DNA from: Geosiphon pyriformis
Lineage: Eukaryota > Glomeromycota > Glomeromycetes > Archaeosporales > Geosiphonaceae
Direction of reading: 5' to 3'
DNA length: 64,000 nucleotides
Assembly (NCBI GenBank): GCA_016748015.1
Contig: JAAOMT010000590.1
Span: 801,912 to 865,911, forward strand
Shown: positions 11,093 to 23,269 of the stretch, piece after piece
Layout: each line of letters opens with the position of its first letter
Numbering within the stretch: position 1 is the stretch's first letter
The notes under the pieces: model-generated
Seen by the model: the letters and a program-made list of their open reading frames with translations, nothing else
What the model was told of the DNA's origin: nothing
Databases searched by the model: none
Translations under genes and position numbers: made by a program

Positions 11093-12337
11093 AAAAAGGG
11101 TAGGATGAACTTTTCAGCAAATCGATTTAGAAATGCTGGAAACCGCCATCGCTTAAATCCAAATCTGTTGCTCTGATACAGAACACTTGCCAGTAAACCA
11201 CAAATACCGGCTATTGATGATGCAGGATATCGAAAGCTCAGTAGCTGTGTTTTACAACGAGATAATAAAAATATAAACACATCTATTGAAATAAAGAAAT
11301 CACATTGATGGGAAAAAAAGCAATTTGATGTAGCCTTCACTTACATTTAATCCCAGACCATATATGATAAGATTATTTGATATTGGCAACCCAAAAATAG
11401 TAAATAATGGGGTAGCTGGAATGATTCTTTGATACTGGTAAATACCGGCAAAGATAATAGCATATGGTCCGCTAGGTATAAATTTTAATCCGTAGGATCG
11501 ACCGGCCCACAATGCACCCAACTCCAATAATGTGGATATAGCCGATGAAGCAAGTATGAATGCCTAAACATTATATAGTGAGAATAAAAATTTTGTTATT
11601 AGGCGAGAATACTGAACCTAAATATAGTAATTGCCAAAATGAAAGTCCTCAAACTCTCAATTAAGATTATTGTTGGTAGAGATAATTTGATATTATCAAT
11701 CGCTGATCTAACAGAGCTTTTTTTTAGGTTAATAATTGAGCTGAACCAATCTACATTAAAATATAGAGCCTGAACACCATGAATTTTAATATCCACATTA
11801 AACATACCGCATATTTGGCTGATCCAAACTGTCGCTCAATGTTTCTTAAGTTATACAGCACCATCCCACCCAAAACCGCCTCTCCAGCATTGGTAAATGA
11901 GCAATGTGAAGTGATCAATCGCCAAAACTAGAAATCTCATGAACAATGCCAAGCAATATTCAGTATGAAGGGATTAAGCCATAAGTATTCAGATCCAAAA
12001 ATTCAAGGAGAAATTAAATTTTGGTAATTTTGATCCGAAGAATAAATAGAATAAAGATTATATAGTAATGGACAGATACCTCATGATCCACAGTTAAATT
12101 CGGTATTAATTGAAGATGCAAGTTTGGTTGGAGATCAAAATAATGGGCGGCCAAAGAGCACCCACCGACGCCGAGTATCAAAGCTTTTGTTACTGGGGCG
12201 TTTCTGAAGCCTAAAATGACATATTAATTAGGAAACACTTTGAGATTTCGAAAATTTTCAAGTTCCCCGAGATAAAAAGATCCGAATTCAGTAATGCTCA
12301 AGTTCAAACACTTACTGTATGATCCAGAAAAACCCAT
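10724..12337 (-). CDS. Rhomboid-like membrane protein with C-terminal UBA domain (Dsc2/UBAC2 type)
   Basis: Six exons join in frame through GT-AG introns: 12316-12337, 12080-12210, 11808-11927, 11345-11563, 10966-11244 and 10724-10876, giving 307 residues. The protein starts MGFSGSYSFRNAPVTKALIL. It contains FWRLITSHCSF and a LYNLRNIERQFGSAKYA segment typical of derlin/rhomboid pseudoproteases, then hydrophobic segments including GPYAIIFAGIYQYQRIIP. A poly-Ser tract follows, and the C-terminus is a UBA-like helix set (AAITDEQIATLQAMFPQSSQ ... AAQFLLDHPR). In human UBAC2 and fungal Dsc2 this architecture serves ER or Golgi membrane protein quality control with an E3 ligase; in some fungi Dsc2 also acts in SREBP processing. 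No rhomboid catalytic Ser/His pair was seen, as expected for the pseudoprotease group. Choosing between the Dsc2 and UBAC2 names needs phylogeny. Confidence 0.85.
11060..11092. repeat. (GAT)n trinucleotide run encoding poly-Ser
   Basis: About eleven GAT units on the plus strand read as TCA (Ser) codons in the minus-strand rhomboid-UBA gene. They form the flexible linker between the membrane part and the UBA part. Length polymorphism between strains is likely. Confidence 0.85.
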
Positions 12338-12573
12338 TATAAATCTGGCTGTAAGAATTGTCAGTAAAGGTGTTTTTCCTAAGTAAACCTTTGAAGTAGT
12401 GAATCGATTTTTATTTTTGGAAACGTGGCAAAGCGTCAATTATAAATGCTAAATTATTTCAAGTGACTCAGGCTCTAATATCAGGATTGCAGATGATGTT
12501 AAACCAATAAAAGTTTTTGTTTTTTGAAAATAAAGATTATTTGATTTTATAATGGGGCACACTACAACAAAAC

Positions 12574-12603
12574 ATGACGTCACCAGTGACTTGGTGATCA
12601 AAA
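12574..12603. repeat. Left arm of 30-bp inverted repeat
   Basis: The sequence starts ATGACGTCA and ends CTTGGTGATCAAAA. It matches the reverse complement of 30163-30192 at 28 of 30 positions, and the two mismatches are transitions. It lies about 240 bp upstream of the rhomboid-UBA start codon, exactly where the extreme AT-rich block begins. Confidence 0.8.
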
Positions 12604-12659
12604 AATTTGTCTTTAAAAGTTTTTATTTTTTAACACTTAATAAATTGCAATAAAAAAAA

Positions 12660-14430
12660 ATACCTGTAAGCTGTTTTATATATTTCTGTAAAACTTTTAC
12701 AAATAACAATGACTATATTGAATTTTACAAGGTTTAATATTAAAAAAATGATTTTACTTTTTATTTCAAAAAAAAAGTTTAATTTAAAATAATTTATAAA
12801 TAATAATTTATAAAAAATAAAGATAATTATTATTTAATTTTAGCAAAAATGTTAACCAAAATTTTTTGTTATTTATTATCTGTATTTTTTAAGCAAATTA
12901 TATAATTAAAAAAGTTTTATTGTTTTTTAATTTTTTTATATTATTTATATATATTATATATTATAAGTTAAATTTTAAATTTATATATATATATAATTAT
13001 AATAATTAATATTAGTTTTAATTTTTTTACTGTTTTTTTAATATAATATAATATTTTTTTATTGTTGTTATTTATAAAAAATTATTACAAAAAATATAAA
13101 ATATTGAATTATATATTTTTAAAATTTAACAAATTTTAATTAATATGTAATTTTATTATTATTTATTACAATAGAATAATTTAATGTTTTAAAACAAATA
13201 TAATTTATATAAAATATATATATATATTATTAAATATAAGTTTAATTAAAATTAAACTATATTAAATTTAAAAATAATAATTTTAAAAAAAGTATTTTAT
13301 ATAATATATTATTATTATTTTACTATATTACTTAATTATTAATCAATATTTAATTTAATATTCAAAGTTTGTAATTTTTAAAAAACTATTATTTAAATAA
13401 ATATTATTTTATTAACAATATAATTTAAATTATTAATAATTTTTTTAAAAATAATAAAATTTTTTTTTATCTTAATATTTAAAAAAAAAACATTAATTAA
13501 CTTTGTAATCAAATAAAATTATTATTTTTATTTAAACAGTTAAATATTTTTAAATGTATATAAATTAAAGTTAATTATAATTAAATCTGATTTTTATAAT
13601 TATTATTAAATAAAACAATATATTAATATTATTATTAAAAATAAAAATTTATTTTATTAAATAAATTAAGGTAAAAAATTATTTTAATATTATAAATAAT
13701 GAAAAAATTAATATATTTATAAATAAATTATAAATTTAAAACTTTTATTGTTTATTAATATATAAAAAATATTTTTTAAAAATATTTGGTATTTTATAAA
13801 AAATTTGTTTGATTTAATAAATTTTATTGGTTAAAAAATTAATATATTATTAAGTATATTAATAAGTTTTAAGTTAAAAATTTTAATTTATATAAAAAAT
13901 ACTTTATCATAATATTTTTAAAAATAAGTTTATTAAATTATAATATTATAAGTTTTTTTACTTATTTTATAAATACTTTATACAAAAAAAATTTTATTAT
14001 TGTAAAAATAAATCTTGTAATTTTAGATATTTTAATATAATTATATTTATTATAATTTAAAAAAAAAATTTATTTATATTTTTTGTGTTTTTTTAAATTT
14101 GTTATAAAAAATACTATTATTAATAAATATTTTTATAAATAATTACAAGTTTTATTTATTTTTTAATTATTATATAATATTTTTTTTTAAGAGTTATATA
14201 TATATTTTTATTAAAAATTTTAATTTTAATTTATTTATAATATTTAGAAATATTATTAAAATTGTAAAAAAAAAGATTTAATTATTAATAATATGTTAAT
14301 TTTAGTTAATTTATAATTTAATAATATTTGGGTTTAAAATTTTGTATATATATAAAATTTTACTTAAAATTAACTTATTAGTTTTGATTTTATTATTAAT
14401 TTGTAATTGGTTTTTAATGTTTTTTTAAGT
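12660..14430. other. Extreme AT-rich gene-free DNA
   Basis: The stretch is almost pure A/T with very rare C or G and stops in all frames. No gene, tandem repeat or recognisable element remains. It is probably transposon sequence decayed by C-to-T change. Confidence 0.5.
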
Positions 14431-14439
14431 TTGTAAATG

Positions 14440-14600
14440 TTTTTAATATTTTTGTTAAATAATATGGTCTTAATTAACTTAAATAATTGAATATATATAA
14501 AAAAAACATGAATTATACTTATTTTAAAATCTTTTAGAATCTTTTATAATTGTATTATTATAAATAAATATAATTTTTAGTAAAAAGTTTTTTATAATAA
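14440..14600 (+). mobile_element. Decayed LINE 3'-end fragment
   Basis: A stretch around 14490-14520 resembles the 3' UTR of the near-intact LINE (reverse complement of 49320-49420) after conversion of most C and G to T and A, as in the longer copies at 25.4 and 42.2 kb. The match is short. Confidence 0.35.
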
Positions 14601-14699
14601 ATTTTTCAAAATAAATTTAAATGAAAATTTGGAATTAAAATTAGTATTATTGTATATTTTAAAAATATTAATATAAGTATAAGAAATAAAGTTATATTT

Positions 14700-14815
14700 T
14701 ATTTAACATGTTGTGACAAAGTGAGATTTTTTTACTACCTAAAGCATAAAACATATATGTTTTACATTACGTGTAAATTATGCGCTTTTTGCATGTAACT
14801 AGTCACCTGAAAATA
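14700..14815 (-). mobile_element. Decayed LINE 3'-end fragment, opposite orientation
   Basis: The segment CGCTTTTTGCATGTAACTAG followed by TCACCTGA near 14785-14812 aligns with CGCACTTTTTACATGTGGCT followed by AGTCACTCA at the 3' end of the near-intact LINE (about 49387-49415). Differences are mostly transitions. No coding part is attached. Confidence 0.5.
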
Positions 14816-15655
14816 AAGTTATATAATTAATATTAACTAAATTTATTATTATTGGATTAATATTAAAATATATATTATAATTATAATATACTTATTATTA
14901 ATAATATAACTATTAATATATGTAAATTAAAATTAATAATTAGTAAATTTGTATTTAGAAATAAATATTGGTTAAATTATTAAAAATAAAAACTTTTTAA
15001 TAAATAAAATAAATAAATTACTAATTATATAATATATTAATATAATATGTAAAATTTAATAAAATATATTTAATTATTAACATTTTTAATTCATAAAAAT
15101 TATAAAAACCAATATCAATCTATGTTTGTTTGTTTGTTTGTTTGTATATATAAACTTTCTTATTTTTCAGTTAAATTTACCAATCAAGCTATATAAAATA
15201 AATTTTTTCACAAAAGATAAGTTTCTGAATTCATAATTTAAAAATAGGTTATAACATCATGAAAATTTGTATTTTTCTTAAGATATTTCAATATTTCACC
15301 AACTCTCGATTAACTTGCTGTTTATTTAAATTCCTAAAAGATTGATTGGCTGCTTATTAATTTTTAAAGTACGTTGTATTGGATTTTTTTTTGTTTTTTT
15401 AAAAAATAACTTGAAAAATCTAAAATTAAGTAGTAATTAATTAAATCACTTTATATCTTTTTTTCTTCTGATCAGTTACAAATAAATTGAAAAGAATTTG
15501 ATGATTGTTGATATATTATAAAATCGGTGTTTAAAATAAAAGTATAAAAAAAATAAAATTATTTATTATTTTCAAAGTATTGCAAATTATAATTACGATA
15601 TTAAAGAAGGTTATTATTCAAAAAATATAATTGAAAAGGTAATTCTGTGAATGAT

Positions 15656-15688
15656 TTTTCAGTTTTTCAGTTTTTCAGTTTTTCAGGT
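15656..15688. repeat. Short tandem repeat, TTTTTCAG unit
   Basis: Four adjacent copies of an 8-bp TTTTTCAG unit lie just upstream of the Argonaute pseudogene. A separate GTTT microsatellite lies near 15124-15145. Confidence 0.6.
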
Positions 15689-15739
15689 TGCAAGAAATTC
15701 TATTTTCCATTAATCTAATTTCGAAATAAATTTAATCAA

Positions 15740-18663
15740 ATCTAATTCTGACGGAGATGAAAGAGTTCTTGTTCAAACAAAAAAAAAAATATCACCTACC
15801 AAAAAAGCATAAAATTTTTCGTCAACTTGAAAATGATTACAGGGAAAATTGTTTTAAAGACACTGCTACAACTTTCTATGGTACAGTATGAACTCTGAAA
15901 GTTTTCCCTTGCCAACTCAACCTTTAATTGTTTCATTAAATTCCTCCCCATCCAAATATCAGGTTATAATACAATTTATTCAACAAAGTTTCTGGGTCTT
16001 CAAGGTGAAAATGCAACAATCACGGTAATGAATTTTTTGAGATAAAATGCAAAATTTTTTCTACTTCCAAATATTAATTTTCCACCATTATCCTATTAGG
16101 TTCTGGTTGAGGATGAAAAATTTCAGGTCAAAGTTACCCAGTTAAAATCATCTTGTAATTTCCAAGGTAAAAAAATTTCTGGTCTTTTTTTTGTTGAAAC
16201 TATTGATTTTGATCAATTTCAATCCATTTTTTCTTATAGTCAGCGTAAAATGCTTGAATGCCCTCATACATCATGATCCAGCATTGAATTTTAAACAACT
16301 AGGAAAATCCATCTTCTCTTACAAAAATGGTCAAAATCTGGGGAACGGGGTCGAAATGTATATGGGTTATCATGCCACTGTTCATCCGGGCGAAGGTTTT
16401 ATTTCTATTCTATTCCGTTCCATACCAACCTTTTTTTCCTCCTCCCCATTACCTATCGATTAAACAAATAAACAAATAAGACACCTTCAACAATTTTCTA
16501 TTCTTCTTTCTAACGTTAAGATAATTTTTTTATAAACGTGAACACCACCTTCAAATCTTTTTACGAAGCGATACCTCTTCCACAATTTATTTCAAAGCTT
16601 CTCAACTTGCTAGGGCCACTCCCAAATCTATTCAATAGAGCTCAAACCGAAACAATCAACAGCGTGATACATCAGCTTAAAATTAAACCACCCATCGTTC
16701 GGCATCTTATCACATAAAAGAATTGTCACGAGAAAACACCCATAAGGCCTTAATTCCGATTAAAATCATCACTATTCCCACTTATTTCAAGATAAATATA
16801 AAATTAAGAGGTAAGTTTTGATTTAAAAATATCCTTTTCTAATTTTCTTGCTTCCTCTTTTTCTTATTTTCTTGTTTCTTCTTCTTCTTTTTATCATCTT
16901 TAAATTATATATATTAAGGGCCAAACATATCCCCCCAAGGGCAAGGAATTGAGTAAGAACTAAAGAGCTCAAATGATAAAGTTTTCGGCCTTGGGACCAA
17001 TGAAAAATAAACAGCTAATCCAGGAAGGGGTCAAAAATCTATTAAGATTTACTACAGACAAATGGTTGTCAGAATTTGGTACCAATTTTGACCAAAAATT
17101 CGCTCTTGTCCCAGGTAAATAACCATCTTTCATTTCTCGACTCGACTAAATGAACATTAATCTTGAATATTTCCCTCTCTATGTCACACTTTATTTCTGA
17201 ATGTCTTCAGATCGTGTGTTGAATGCCCCAACTATATCATACCACTCTCGGTCCAGGTGCTGATATTACTCAGTGGCCAAGGAAACGGTCAGGAGAAAAA
17301 GGTTGGTCTACAAATTGAGAATCATAAATCATCATGAATCTGTAACTTTCTCATTGATTTAATTATATTTCATCTTCAAAGTTCCTCCTTCGATCGTAGC
17401 GGTCGTGGGATCCTTGATCGTCAAGGTGGACAATATAGTGCAAAACTCCGTGCACAGGAATCGGAGACAGAACACATAGATCATATGAAAGATTGGTACT
17501 TGAGATTTTGAAGGTCTACAAACAGAAAAATGGATTACTTACAAGACGAATCTTGATGTTTAGGGATGGTATTTCGGATGGTCAATTTGACCCCGTTTTA
17601 AGAGAAGAATTAAGCGGGATTGAAGGTGACTTTTTGGACAGAAGCTAAAAAGTATCCCTCTTTCAAAACCGTTGATTATTAACGAATTTAACAGAGGCTT
17701 GCGACGCCCTTCTAAATGGATAGAAACCACCTATAACGTTCATCGTTGTCACCAAGCGCCATCACACAAGATTATACGGAAATAATTGCCAAAATAAAGA
17801 TAGGTATGTATAGTATGATCTGTCTTTGAATTTTATTTTCAACCTGAAAATTAACTGTCTGTGATTTATTTCAGGAAAGGAAATGTGCGCCCAGGGACAG
17901 TAGTGGATCGAAAAATGGTTCATCCATGGGCTCTTTGATTTTTGTATGTATGATAAATTAATCACACATATTCCAAAATTCTAGCCTTCTGGCCTTCCTC
18001 ATACTAAAATATGTATCTTAATTTTAAAAGACCTGGTATCTCATGCAAGCTTACAAGGAACATCACGGCCAGCACATTGTAATTATGACAATTTCATTGA
18101 ACTATCATATTTGACATGAGTTTTTATTTTTTAATCCAATTTATCGTTTACCGGCAGATTACGTGTTCCATGACGAGAATAATTTCACAGCTGATAGTAT
18201 TCAAAAACTCTGCTATAACCTTTGTTATAATTTTCAACGGTGAGACAATTGATTTCTTTCAAAAGTTTAAAGGCTTAATAGTTTTAATGATTTTTAATGA
18301 TTTTATTAGTGCTACTCGTTCTATATCTTTTGCTCCACCCGGATGTAAGTGCATAAACATTTCTTTTAAACACATGTTTTTCATATAGCAAATCTAATAT
18401 TTCAAGGCTTTATTCACTACCTAGATTATGCACATTTGGCTGCAAGAGAGCTCGGTATTCTTTTTTTATTTTTTATTTTTAAGCTTTTCCTTTCAAGAAT
18501 TATTTATTCATCCTCACTAAAACAATTGAACCTTATTTGCTATTATCATCAAAGCCTCCATCTTGAAACTTTTCCAAATAAAGATAATGCCCCAATTTTC
18601 CATAAAGTAAAGAAGTCTTTATGTAAAGATAAGCCTATATTATTTTTTTTTAAGAATGGTTAA
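15740..18663 (+). pseudogene. Argonaute (PAZ/PIWI) pseudogene
   Basis: Broken segments in several frames follow Argonaute domain order. They are: an N-domain piece KHKIFRQLENDY (about 15808); the linker-1 motif LGKSIFSYKNGQNLGNGVEM and GYHATVHPGEG (16280-16400); the PAZ entry FKSFYEAIPLPQFISKLLN (about 16550); linker-2 AQMIKFSAL ... DKWLSEFGTNFDQKFALVPG (16970-17120); the PIWI GADIT motif (about 17255); RILMFRDGISDGQFDPVLRE (17540-17610); ITFIVVTKRHHTRLYG (17735-17785); VRPGTVVDRKMVHP (about 17890); LQGTSRP (about 18050); and YAHLAARELG (about 18430). Family GT-AG signals are still visible near several joins. Breaks include a TAG in the NG-stop-KPPITF stretch (about 17720), an extra base before FLY (about 17935), a frame change at about 17255, and loss of most of the MID/early PIWI region between VPG and GADIT. 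Argonautes bind small RNAs in RNA interference; this copy cannot make a complete protein as read. Confidence 0.8.
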
Positions 18664-19592
18664 GAATTAATGAATTTTTTATTTAGATTTTCCCCATATT
18701 TTTCTTGTAAAAACATGATTTTTGCAGATGATTTTAACCATACAAAAAATATTGAATTGATATAACACATGAATAAATTCCATTTTCATCTTATTATACA
18801 AATGTAATAATTTTTAAGGGATATCGAATTTATGGAGCACAGGTAATATGGTAGAGTTCATATTAAGCTGTAAATATTTATTTACTAGCAAAAAAATTTT
18901 TAATTGCAACTTTTTTATCAAAAAATTATGTTAAAACACAAGATATTACAAATAAAGTATCTTGAAAAAATCTAGGATTTGGCGAAATAAATTTCCCAGT
19001 TTTCAAGATTAATCATTTGAATATTTGTAAAGTGAATTTAGAGGGTATTAGTGCGTATTGAATTTATACGAAACTTCTTGTTCCGAAAAATTGGTAGCAT
19101 AAAACAAGTCCCATTTATTGATAAAACAGCTTGATGACTAAAATCTAATCAAGACAAGAACTATAGCCATTTTTGAGGATATTTCTCTGATTAAACGACA
19201 AATGAAACGTGTTATAATATTTCTTATATATTTTGTAATATTTCGACAGTTTTGAGATTTGATATGGATTCAAGAGTTTCAAAGTTGAAATATGATGATA
19301 ACGGGAAAACAGCTCATATATTTTATGAAATTTCGAGTAATTTCCTAACAGTTTAAATGAACCAAGGTTTATTTAAATTGAATTAAATTTAATGAATTAA
19401 TTTAACTTGAGTTTATTAGAAACTTTTTTTTTAAACCCATTTTATACATTTTACTTTGTAAATGACTATTTTGTGTATTGTAATTCATTCATTATTAAAT
19501 ATTTGGACTTATTTAAAATTGTGTAAGAAATCAAGTTATTCAATAAAGATTATTATTTTGATATAAAATCAACTTTTAAAAATAAATAAATG

Positions 19593-19627
<35 letters not shown>

Positions 19628-20600
19628 CAGACTCATGCTCAGACTCAGGCTCATGTACTTTTTATTTTATCATTAGAAACCATCATCAAAATAATCCATA
19701 AATTTTGAATTTAACAGAAAAAAAAAAAAAAAAGAGCCAGTCATACCAGCCTTTTTATATATTCCTTTAATCATTAATAAACCACATAACCGGAAAAAAA
19801 ATTGGTTTTTTTTCTGAAATTCGGGATTCTTAACAATTGTTCTTGATTTTCAATACTAAAAAATAGAAGAATACAATAATCAAAATTAATTCACACCCGG
19901 ATTACTTTTTACCAAAAAAAAAATTTTATAAATATTTAATTAAATGATTACAGAAAATGATTATAAACCGCAATATCAATATCAATATCGACAAAAGTAT
20001 TTTCATCAAAAACTTTATCAACCTTTAATAAAAATAAATCATAATTTGATAGCAAAAATCAAAGATCTCAAAGTTAATTACAAATCAAATCAAATTTATT
20101 AAAATTTAATTACGAATAAAATTACAAACAAATATATATCAACAAATTTTGTTTTTTCAATTTTTTTTTTAAATAAATTGGAATTTTTTATAATACTATA
20201 ATTACAAAAAACTGATAAATACGTTTGTATTTGATAGTTTTTTCAACGAGTTCGGTACCAGTTTTAATAATCAATACAAATTTATTAAAATAACTATTTT
20301 CAATTATAAAATCATCTTTTTTTTTTCTTTAAAAAAAAACCCCCCGAACTTTATTATTCTTCAATTAATGAACCAATTAAATTAAAAAATAATAAAACAG
20401 CAAATTTTTTTAATAATAACCGTTATTATCAGCTAGAAATTTAAACCAAAAACGTCATAAAATTGTTTTTTCTTTGTTTTTTTATAATTAATTTAAAATT
20501 ACAATTAACAGTTTAACATTTACATTAATTCCTTTAATTTTTTTAAATTATTATTTTTATTAATAGTTTAATTTTTAACAATTCACAAGTATAATTAAAT
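18664..20600. other. AT-rich DNA without recognised gene
   Basis: The composition is less extreme than the neighbouring debris. It contains a (TAA/ATA)n microsatellite at about 19590-19627 and poly-A runs. No frame of useful length or family motif was found. It could be 3' flank carried with the Argonaute copy. Confidence 0.4.
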
Positions 20601-22429
20601 GTATTTATTAAATTACACAATATTCCTAGCTAAATTTTAAATGTTTTAAGCGAAATTTAATATAAGTTTGTTAAAAAATTGGCTAAAATTGATTTACAAT
20701 TTAAAATAATAGTAGAAACTATTATAAAACCAAAAATATTAAAATTCAAAATAATATAATTGAAAAATATAACTTGTTTTTTATAAATATTACTATTTAA
20801 AAAGTGTTTTTTAATTGTAAAAGCAGTTAAATAACATTTTGTAAAGTGTTTTTTTCTAAATTTTTTAAAACAAACCAATTTAAACTAATTTTATTTTTAA
20901 TTAAAAGTTTATTTTTCATTCAAAGTTTTTTTAAAGTAATACATTAAAACTAAGCTTAATGTTTTATCATTACTATAATAAGCCCAAAATTTTTAAAAAT
21001 AAGTCAGTAATAAAACTATTTTTTTCTATAATTGCTTCTTTTTTTGTTGTTTAAATAACTAAAAAATCAAAACAGCAAAAAACTGATTTTTTTTCTAAAT
21101 TTTGTGTTAAATTATAACAAAAAAGTTAAAAATAAAATTAATAAATCTTAAAAAAAAACAATAATATTTTATAAAATACTTAATATAATATAATTTTAAA
21201 TAAATTTAGTTAATTAATTATATAAAACATTATAAATTATATTATTTAGCAATAAATTAAAAACAAAGTTAATAAATATTTCAAAAAAATTCATATATGT
21301 TTTTGCTTTTAATAAATATATTTATTTATAGTGTGTTATTACTCTTTTTTAATGTAGTTTTTATAATAAAATCTTTATTTATTTATTATATTTGTAGGTT
21401 TTATACTTTAAATAATAACAACAATAATTAAATTATGAAAAATTTTATATATTATTAATATTAATATATATTATATAAAAAAAGCTTGAAAAAACAATGA
21501 AAAAAAAATTATTATTAAAAAAATTATGAAAAAAAAACATTTTATTAAAAAAATAAACAGAAAAAAAATAGATTAAAAAAGATAAAAAAACCTAAAAACA
21601 AATATAAATATTATAATAAAGATTTATTATAACTTTTTAAACAATTAATAACTTAATAACTTAATTATTAAAATATAAATAAAGTATAATATTAAATAAT
21701 ATATAAATTTAATTTAAACAAATTTTGAAATTTGAATTTAGGTAAATTAATTTTAAAATTAACAAAAAAAATATTATTATAAAATTTTAAAAAAACAATC
21801 ACTTTAGTATAAAATACAAATTTAATAAATTTACCAATAAAAATTTTAAGTACAATAAAAAATTAAAAAAAAATAATCAAAAAAAACAACAGATAACCAA
21901 AAACCAATTAATTTAAATTATAATACTAATATTTGAAAGTTTTTTTGGTCTTAAAACTAATAATAACAACCATTAATAACAATTAATATTAAAAGACTAA
22001 AAAATAAAAACAGTTTAATTATTAACTTAAAAAATCAAATTGTTAACTTTAAAAATTATATAGCCAAAAAAAAGATTAATTAATTTAATTTTAAATATAT
22101 TATAAAAAGCAATAAATTTTTTTAATTATTTTTTATTATTAAAATAAACTAGCAAACAAAAATAGGTTTAGAAAACTTAAAAATAACATATTATTATAAG
22201 TTAATAAGCTTTAATTTAATATTAAAATATTTTTAATTTTATTAAAAAAAATATTATACAAAATTACAATAATAAAAACAAAACAAAACCAAATATTACA
22301 AAATATTTTACAATATTAAAAAGAATAAAAAAAGAATTAAAAAGCTTAATTTAATTAACAAATATTTAAAAAAACTTGAAATATAAACTTTACAATAAAA
22401 AAGCTTAATATTGTTTTTAAAATATTAAG
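20601..22429. other. Extreme AT-rich gene-free DNA
   Basis: Homopolymer-rich A/T sequence with no recognisable feature. The frame at 20657-20878 (-) is Asn/Ile/Phe/Lys-rich and is regarded as chance. Confidence 0.45.
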
Positions 22430-23130
22430 AAGTTTTTTTTTGGTGTTTTTAATATTTTTAATTTTTTAAGATATATTTTTTTTTATAAAAAATAAAGCTT
22501 TAATTTTTTCTGTTTTTTTTGGCTTTTTTAATAGTTTTATATTATTAGTATTAATTATAATATTCAATTTTATTGTGGTTATAAATGAGAAAAATCTTTT
22601 ATTTTTAATAATAACAATAAAAACACATTAATTAATTTTAATTTAAATTAATTTTTGACTAATATATTAATTTTTAACTGATTTTTACTAGTTTTAAAAG
22701 CAAAATAAAACATATTTTTACATATGTTTTTAATTAATTAACTTATTAAGTTATTTAATTTTAAAAATTAAACTAATTAAATAAAAACTAAATTAATTGT
22801 TTTTTTTTGTTTTTTAATACTGTTTTTAATAATATCTAAAAAACAATTTTTAATTATTAAAAATTTTTTGAATAAGTAATCTCTATTTTGATATTTAATA
22901 TTATTTTTAAAATAAAATTGGTCTTTATTAAAGCTTTGTTTTATTTATTGTTTGGTTTTATTAAATTTAAATTAATTTTTAAAAACAATATTAAATTGTT
23001 TGATATTAATTTTGTTTTTGTTATATTTTATAATATTTCTTTCAACATATTTTTTAATAATATTAAAATTACTTTTAATGTTTTTGGTGTTATTATTTTG
23101 GTTAAGTTAAAATCTATTAACTTGTAATAA
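22430..23130 (+). mobile_element. Decayed LINE ORF1 fragment
   Basis: The stretch is collinear with 44700-45400 at many short identical blocks, including the part around ATATTCAATTTTATTGTGGT. It is followed directly by another copy of the same family. It lacks the 3' end. The long plus-strand frame 22888-23127 is a residue of it. Confidence 0.5.
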
Positions 23131-23269
23131 TATAAAATTGTTTAATTTAAAAACTTTTTTTTTGTTGTTGCTATTTTTATTAACTAATATTATAATTATA
23201 AAATTATAGATTTTAGCATTTTTTTTTAAACAATAATAATTTTAGTTAATAATATAAATAGTAAATTAT

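Noticed and set aside
22888-23127. Plus-strand Phe/Ile/Asn-rich frame that looks like a small membrane protein
   Set aside because: The same segment is present as noncoding LINE debris at about 45.1-45.4 kb, and composition alone produces such hydrophobic frames.
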